A stretch of DNA of 64,000 nucleotides from Pseudomonadota bacterium (GTDB lineage: Bacteria > Desulfobacterota > Desulfovibrionia > Desulfovibrionales > Desulfomicrobiaceae): positions 1 to 64,000 of the forward strand of contig JAHIQM010000008.1 of NCBI GenBank assembly GCA_018902545.1. Reading direction: 5' to 3'. The notes beneath the pieces were generated by a model. It had not been told where the DNA came from and ran no database searches. It saw only the letters and a list, made by a program, of their open reading frames with translations. Shown in pieces: positions 58,735 through 64,000 of the stretch. Within the stretch, counting starts at the first letter, position 1; every line of letters begins with the position of its first letter. Position numbers and translations under genes: made by a program.

Positions 58735-59583
58735 TCAACTCTCGCGCACAAATCCCTTGGACTTGAGCTTGTGGGCGTACTGGGAGTGCAGGGGGCGGAT
58801 CAGGTTGAGTCTGTTTTCGGCCCTGGAGGCGAAGACGTTGTCTCCCGGGGCCAGAATCACGCCGGTCTGGCCGTCCTGGGTCAGGTAGACGTCGGGTTCG
58901 GCATCAGTGACCAGGATGCGCAGGTCGTTCTCGAAGGGCAGAACCATGGGCCGAAAAGCGTGCAGGAAGGGACAGATGGGCGTCAGGGCGAAGACGTTGA
59001 GCTCCGGGTAGATAAGCGGCCCGCCCGCCGAGATGGAGTAGCCCGAAGAGCCCGTGGGCGTGGCCACGATCATGCCGTCGGCGCGCACGGTGCCCAGATG
59101 ATCGGAGCCGTACCACATGTCGAGGCGGATCATGCGCGCCAGGCTCCCGCAGCTGATGACCAGGTCGTTTATGGCGTAGCCTCGGTAGTGTTCCTGTCCG
59201 CGCCGCAGCACGTGGAAGCTGATGACCAGCCGCCGGGACATGTCGTACTCGCCGCGCAGGATAACGGTCAGGGATTCGCGCCAGTCCGATGGGGAGATTT
59301 CCGTCAGAAAGCCGACTTTGCCCAGATTCAGCCCCAGGATGGGGATTCCAAGGTCCTGCACGGCCCTGGCCACGGCGAGCAGGGTCCCGTCGCCGCCCAG
59401 GGTCAGGATCATGTCCGCGCCTTCCCAGGTCGAGATGCAGTGCACCTTTTCCTTGGTCGACGAGACGATCCTGGCCGAACGCCCCTCGACAGCGAGCCAA
59501 TCGCGAATCTGCCGGGCCATGTTGGCTGCCAGGTCGTTTGCGGAGTTGTGGACGATGACGACGTTGCTTATGATTTTTCCCAT
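58735..59583 (-). CDS. nadK: NAD kinase
   Basis: LGGDGTLL, GLNLGKVGFLTE, ATPTGSSGYSISAGGP; start at MGKIISNVV. Confidence 0.94.
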   Translation of the reverse strand: MGKIISNVVIVHNSANDLAANMARQIRDWLAVEGRSARIVSSTKEKVHCISTWEGADMILTLGGDGTLLAVARAVQDLGIPILGLNLGKVGFLTEISPSDWRESLTVILRGEYDMSRRLVISFHVLRRGQEHYRGYAINDLVISCGSLARMIRLDMWYGSDHLGTVRADGMIVATPTGSSGYSISAGGPLIYPELNVFALTPICPFLHAFRPMVLPFENDLRILVTDAEPDVYLTQDGQTGVILAPGDNVFASRAENRLNLIRPLHSQYAHKLKSKGFVRES

Positions 59584-59675
59584 TTGTGGGAGTGTAAGCA
59601 AAAGAGCACGGGTATTCAAGAAAAGGCGTCGCCGAAAAAAAAATCGGACAGGATGCGATTTTTGCAATAAATTTC

Positions 59676-59702
59676 TAAAGTTCGCAAACGAGTGGCCGAT
59701 AG
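59676..59702 (+). promoter_or_regulatory. Sigma-28 (FliA) promoter for the FlgM cluster
   Basis: TAAAGTTC-N11-GCCGATAG. Confidence 0.85.
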
Positions 59703-59724
59703 AGTGAGATAAGAGGTATAGACC

Positions 59725-60147
59725 GTGACAGTGAACCCCTTTCTCGTCAAAAACGTGGTGCGCACGTACGATCAGCACCAAGAGACCGGTCGGCGCATCG
59801 CCAGGTTCAAAAATTATATGGACCGCGCCGGACAGGGGGACAGTGTTTCCATTTCCCAGGAAGCCAAAAGACGGCTGCTGGTGGAAAAAGTCGCGGGCGA
59901 GATCGTGGACAACCTCATCGGCTCGGACACCGCGAACCCGGTTGTCCGCGAGATCAGGGAGCAACTGACCAAAGAATTCGGAAACGGAAAGGACCTCTTT
60001 TTCAGGTATCCTTCCGACGGAAGCGGCCTGCAGATACTCAAAAAAACAGACCAGGGCGTGTCGGAATTGACCAATGGGGAAAAGGATGCTCTGATGCGGC
60101 GGCTATGGGAAGTCGCCCTGACCCGGGTCAACGAAACAATGCTTTAG
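59725..60147 (+). CDS. DVU0524-like FlgM-associated protein
   Basis: NPFLVKNVVRTYDQHQETGRRIARF; directly upstream of flgM. Confidence 0.82.
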   Translation: MTVNPFLVKNVVRTYDQHQETGRRIARFKNYMDRAGQGDSVSISQEAKRRLLVEKVAGEIVDNLIGSDTANPVVREIREQLTKEFGNGKDLFFRYPSDGSGLQILKKTDQGVSELTNGEKDALMRRLWEVALTRVNETML

Positions 60148-60210
60148 GCTTATGCCCTTTACCAAAGGCAGCACCGCCTGCGCGGCCGGAAAAAACGGCA
60201 GGAGTTTAAC

Positions 60211-60513
60211 ATGACGATAAACAGCATAAAACCATTCGGCGGATACGAGTCGCAGCGAATGGAACAACTGGAGCAGCAGCGCCAGGAACACCAGAAGGTG
60301 GCCGCCAACCAGGAAGGCAGCGCCGACCGAATATCCATCTCCGACGAAGCGCGGCTGAAGATGAGCATGCTCAAAGCCGCGCAGGAAGACCCCGGGGTGA
60401 GATCCGACAAAGTCGCCGACGTCAAAGCCAGAATCGAGGCGGGTGAATACACTGCCGATAGTCGTGACATCGCGGCCGGACTGCTCAGGCAGGAGCTTGA
60501 CATCTGGGGATGA
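60211..60513 (+). CDS. flgM: Anti-sigma-28 factor FlgM
   Basis: RISISDEARLKMSML..., VADVKARIEAGEYTADSRDIAAGLL. Confidence 0.9.
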   Translation: MTINSIKPFGGYESQRMEQLEQQRQEHQKVAANQEGSADRISISDEARLKMSMLKAAQEDPGVRSDKVADVKARIEAGEYTADSRDIAAGLLRQELDIWG

Positions 60514-60540
60514 CCCGGAACCTTATGAACGAAAGGATCA

Positions 60541-60572
60541 AAGCCTGACCGGTTGCCCGGCCAGGCTTTTTT
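60541..60572. terminator. Intrinsic terminator between convergent flgM and fliW
   Basis: AAGCCTGACCGG-TTGC-CCGGCCAGGCTTTTTT. Confidence 0.87.
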
Positions 60573-61042
60573 CATGAATTGGCCAGGCGTTGGTCGCCCT
60601 CGCCCAAGTCGCGAAGCAGGATGCGGGAAGGAAAACCAAGCTCAACCTGCGGAGACTGCAGGCCCAACCGTTCCTGCACATTGACGCAGATGGGCCCGGT
60701 CAGGTTGAGGGTGCTGCCCTGCGGGTCGCCCTTGGGCACGGTCACGCTGACCAGGATGACTAGGTCACGGATGCTGCGCACCCGCAAAATTCGCTCCTCG
60801 GCCGCTGCCAGCCGAATCTCGTAACGCGGCAGAAAGGAGAATGGATCGGCGAGCATCATGCCCATGCTGGGCATCTCCAGGCTCTGCAAGAAATGGAAGG
60901 GAGTGCCGGGCTTGAACTCCACCAGTGCGAATTCCCGCAGGTTCTCGAATCCGATGATGCCGCGGGGAAAACGTATCGTTTTGTCTGCGGCAATGACCAG
61001 CTGACCGATACGGGAATTTATTGTTTGTCTTTTATTGTCCAT
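60572..61042 (-). CDS. fliW: Flagellar assembly factor FliW
   Basis: IRFPRGIIGFENLREFAL; overlaps csrA. Confidence 0.94.
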   Translation of the reverse strand: MDNKRQTINSRIGQLVIAADKTIRFPRGIIGFENLREFALVEFKPGTPFHFLQSLEMPSMGMMLADPFSFLPRYEIRLAAAEERILRVRSIRDLVILVSVTVPKGDPQGSTLNLTGPICVNVQERLGLQSPQVELGFPSRILLRDLGEGDQRLANS

Positions 61043-61257
61043 AATGCTGCCGCCATCATCAGATCGTTGTTGTCGAGTTCCAGGGCCGAGGTGTTCTGGG
61101 TCTGCACCTTGAGATAGATTTCTTCCCGGTAGACCGGCATATGTTCCGGCACGTCGAGACCCAGCTTGATCTGCTGTCCCTTGATGCTCAGAATGGTGAT
61201 TTTTATGTCGTCACCCACATGCACGCTTTCTCCGGGGCGACGCGAGAGTATGAGCAT
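61018..61257 (-). CDS. csrA: Carbon storage regulator CsrA
   Basis: MLILSRRPGESVHVGDDIKITILSIKGQQIKLGLDVP. Confidence 0.97.
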   Translation of the reverse strand: MLILSRRPGESVHVGDDIKITILSIKGQQIKLGLDVPEHMPVYREEIYLKVQTQNTSALELDNNDLMMAAALWTIKDKQ

Positions 61258-61266
61258 AAACCCTTC

Positions 61267-63063
61267 CTACAGATAATTGACCAGGCTCATCTTCATGATC
61301 ATGGATGAGGATTTGAGCACCGCCTCATAAGACAGCTGCTGGTTGGCCAGCTCCGTCAGAAGCGCAGCCAGATCCGCATCCTCCACATTGCTCATGCGCT
61401 CGGTTTCGTTGAGTTTGAGTCCGGACAGTACAGTGTCGGCCACGTCGAGCCGGTTTTCCCGCGCACCCACGGAGGCCAGCTGGGTGGTGAAATATTGATG
61501 CCCCTTCTTCAGCTCGTCCAGGGCTTCGCCGCACCCCTGCTGGTCGTTGTTCTCCAGGGCCGCCACCAGCTTGCCCACGGTGACCATGATGTTCTTGCCC
61601 ACGTCGGAATCCGAGAACACTGGTTGGGTTCCGTTTTCGTAGTACCCGCCGAATATTTCCGAGCCGATGCTGTTGAGCTGCAGATACTGCCCGGCGGAAA
61701 TCTCCACATTGTGGGCCGCGGTCTGGGGGTGGATGATGAATTGGGCGTTCTTGACAAGCTGAACCACGCCAGTGCGCTCCGTAAGCACGAGCTTACCGCC
61801 GGGCACCAGCAATTCGGCCGCGGCAGTAGTATTGGAGGCCGAGTGTCCCGTGGACCAGTTAACACCGCCGTCGGTGCTGTAGGAGTAGCTTATCGGGGTC
61901 GTCGATCCGATATCCACCGGTAAGTCATTATCGATGCGCACCATGACGTCACTTGAAAAAAGGCCACGCCCTTCGGCGTTGACCGCAGCGCCCATCTGGA
62001 TGACCCCGGTGGAGCCTGATTTGACCGAGAACTCGAGGCCTGTGAGATTACCGGTGCCGGTGATCTGTACTCCGCCATACGGAGTCTGGATCACGGGCGT
62101 GGCCGTGGCGTTGTCGACCGTGACTGTCGTCCAGGTGGTCCCGTCAACTGAGTACTGAGCCTGAAACGTGCCGCCGCTGCCGGGAGCTAAAACCGTTCCC
62201 AAAACCTCCACATGCACATCCTTCTCGAATCCACCGAGAGGCAGGGCGGAAATGGTCGAACTGCCTGCGGTATAGAGAACCGCCGACTGGGACTGGTGAT
62301 CGCCCTTGTACACGGCCGTGGGCGCAATCGTCAGCCAGGAGCCCTTCGCCATGGAGGTGTTCGACGCGGGAGAAAGCTCAACGGAATAGCCCTGACTCAG
62401 GTTCAGGCTGATCCCTCCCAGCTCCAATGCACCATTGGCACCCACGTTGGCAGGATCCGACCAGGTATTCCCGCCATCCTTGCTGTAACGGTATGAAATA
62501 GTATCTGTTCCTACCGTGGCAGTAGTTCCTTCCGGCCCCAGGAACTGGACCACAAAACTGCGACTGGCCTGGCCCGTGACCAGGCCGAGGCTCTTTCCGT
62601 CCTGATCGTAGGCCATGAGCGCTTCCTCGAAAGCGCTCCCCTCGAACTTCTGTCCACCGAAAATGGATTTGCCTTCGTAGCGGGTGTTCCCCAGGTTGAC
62701 CAACTGGCTGAAGATCTGCCTTACCTCGTAGGAGGTGGCCTCACGGTCAGAAGCAGCCATGGTTCCCGTGGCGCCCTGCTCGGCCAGGCCCTTGAGCTTG
62801 GTCAGAAGGGTGCTGACCTGCATCATGGACTCGTCAGCCAGGTTGAGCCAGCCCTTGGCCGTGTCGATGTTTTTGCGATACTGATCTATGGATGCCAGAG
62901 AGGAACGGTAATTGAGTACCCGCCCCGTGCCTACCGGATCGTCGGAGGGCTTGTTGATGCGCTTCTGGCTGGAAGCCTGCATGTTCAAGTCCATCAGCCG
63001 TGACTGGGTCTTCTGCATGTTGTACAGAAAGTTGCTGTACTGGTTACGAAGGGATACGCGCAT
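61267..63063 (-). CDS. flgL: Flagellar hook-associated protein 3 (FlgL) with large central insertion
   Basis: Flagellin-like N-terminus (QKRINKPSDDPVGTGRVLNYRSSLASIDQYRKNID) and C-terminus; adjacent flgK. Confidence 0.9.
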   Translation of the reverse strand: MRVSLRNQYSNFLYNMQKTQSRLMDLNMQASSQKRINKPSDDPVGTGRVLNYRSSLASIDQYRKNIDTAKGWLNLADESMMQVSTLLTKLKGLAEQGATGTMAASDREATSYEVRQIFSQLVNLGNTRYEGKSIFGGQKFEGSAFEEALMAYDQDGKSLGLVTGQASRSFVVQFLGPEGTTATVGTDTISYRYSKDGGNTWSDPANVGANGALELGGISLNLSQGYSVELSPASNTSMAKGSWLTIAPTAVYKGDHQSQSAVLYTAGSSTISALPLGGFEKDVHVEVLGTVLAPGSGGTFQAQYSVDGTTWTTVTVDNATATPVIQTPYGGVQITGTGNLTGLEFSVKSGSTGVIQMGAAVNAEGRGLFSSDVMVRIDNDLPVDIGSTTPISYSYSTDGGVNWSTGHSASNTTAAAELLVPGGKLVLTERTGVVQLVKNAQFIIHPQTAAHNVEISAGQYLQLNSIGSEIFGGYYENGTQPVFSDSDVGKNIMVTVGKLVAALENNDQQGCGEALDELKKGHQYFTTQLASVGARENRLDVADTVLSGLKLNETERMSNVEDADLAALLTELANQQLSYEAVLKSSSMIMKMSLVNYL

Positions 63064-63075
63064 GATCCGCCTCCA

Positions 63076-64000
63076 TCAGTTCTTGAGCCCGAGCAGCACT
63101 TGCAGCATGGATTCGGCCGTGGTGATGAGTTTCGCCGCCGCCGTATAGGCGTGCTGGAACTTGATCAGGTTGGTCATCTCCTCGTCCAGGTTCACTCCCG
63201 AAACGGATTCCTGCCTGGCCCTCAGGTCATTGGCCAGGGCCTGCTGATATTCGAAATTGAATTTGGAAGACTGGGTATCGGAGCCCGCCTTGGCTACCAA
63301 TGTGGAATAATATTCCCCCAGTGTCTGGCGCGTCGTACCCCCGGTCACGGTACGCGTGGACACGGCCCTGTTTTGCAGGGCGGCGATGGCTGCGGCCGTG
63401 GTGTTGTCGCCCTCGTTCATCTCTCCCGCGCCGTTGATATGGCCGGTGTTGATGCGTGCGGTGTTGCCGCGCACGTTATTGTTGAGGGCCAGGGTTCTGG
63501 CGTCGGAGCCGTCAAAAAAGGTGTTGATGCCGAGGGCAGCCAGCAAGCCCGTGGAGTCGGAGCCAAAGGCGAAATCATAATCGCCGGAGGCCTTGATCTG
63601 CAGATGGTTGTCCGGCGCGGAGGCGGTGAGCATACCGGGAAAGGTGTTGTTTATTGCGGCAATGACTTGCTGCAGGGAATGCAACGCCGGGTCAAAATTC
63701 TGGACGCCGGGTGCTGTGGAGTCGAAATCCAGGGCCGAAAACTGCACCTGCGCCCCGGTATTCTTGTCGTAAACCGCGATCATGAAATTGCCGCTCTCCA
63801 GCTTGTCGCCAAAAACAAGCCCCGCCCCGGCCTTGAGGGGAAGGCTACTATTCGCCACCCCGTAGGTTCCGACAACCTCTTCGAAGCGTTCGAGCCCCGC
63901 ACCCTGGGAATGCAGGCGGTTGACTTCCCAGGCCAGGCTTTTGGCGAAAGCGTCGAGCTTTTCGAGATAGCTGCCCACGCTCGCGTCCCGGAACTGGAAA
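63076..64000 (-). CDS. flgK: Flagellar hook-associated protein 1 (FlgK), N-terminus beyond window
   Basis: C-terminal SGVNLDEEMTNLIKFQHAYTAAAKLITTAESMLQVLLGL; LAWEVNRLHSQGAGLE. Confidence 0.93.
   Translation of the reverse strand, partial: FQFRDASVGSYLEKLDAFAKSLAWEVNRLHSQGAGLERFEEVVGTYGVANSSLPLKAGAGLVFGDKLESGNFMIAVYDKNTGAQVQFSALDFDSTAPGVQNFDPALHSLQQVIAAINNTFPGMLTASAPDNHLQIKASGDYDFAFGSDSTGLLAALGINTFFDGSDARTLALNNNVRGNTARINTGHINGAGEMNEGDNTTAAAIAALQNRAVSTRTVTGGTTRQTLGEYYSTLVAKAGSDTQSSKFNFEYQQALANDLRARQESVSGVNLDEEMTNLIKFQHAYTAAAKLITTAESMLQVLLGLKN

Overview
The window is a GC-rich bacterial chromosome segment. The gene content (polyamine synthesis, a Mo/FeS/cyt b respiratory complex, rhodaneses, a DVU0524-FlgM module) suggests a Desulfovibrionales-type sulfate reducer; this taxonomic guess is inference.

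Gene content in order: two tRNAs; a minus-strand block ending in a P-type cation ATPase and led by a yybP-ykoY-type Mn2+ riboswitch; lipB/lipA; a small degraded accessory patch (truncated ATPase gene, RelB-like antitoxin with a nonsense-disrupted ParE); nspC, carboxynorspermidine synthase and speA; mntP; a histidine kinase / HD-GYP / FIST / GGDEF-EAL signalling operon; a possible orphan structured RNA; ydbH-ynbE-ydbL; a sigma-54-linked molybdopterin oxidoreductase / FeS / cytochrome / rhodanese cluster; an AspT/YidE-type transporter; ptb-buk; an RND efflux operon with a 35-aa microprotein; a glycyl radical enzyme with its activase next to a polar amino acid ABC transporter; nadK; and the flgM, fliW-csrA, flgL, flgK flagellar cluster.

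Most notable observations: (1) a rhodanese gene with an in-frame TGA exactly where its neighbouring paralogue has Cys, a candidate selenoprotein; (2) a well-formed Mn2+ riboswitch with terminator and promoter in front of an unusual short gene; (3) a promoter-structured RNA-terminator unit at about 25.03-25.35 kb; (4) a ParE toxin with an amber codon at position 7. All family calls come from reading the sequence, with no database search.
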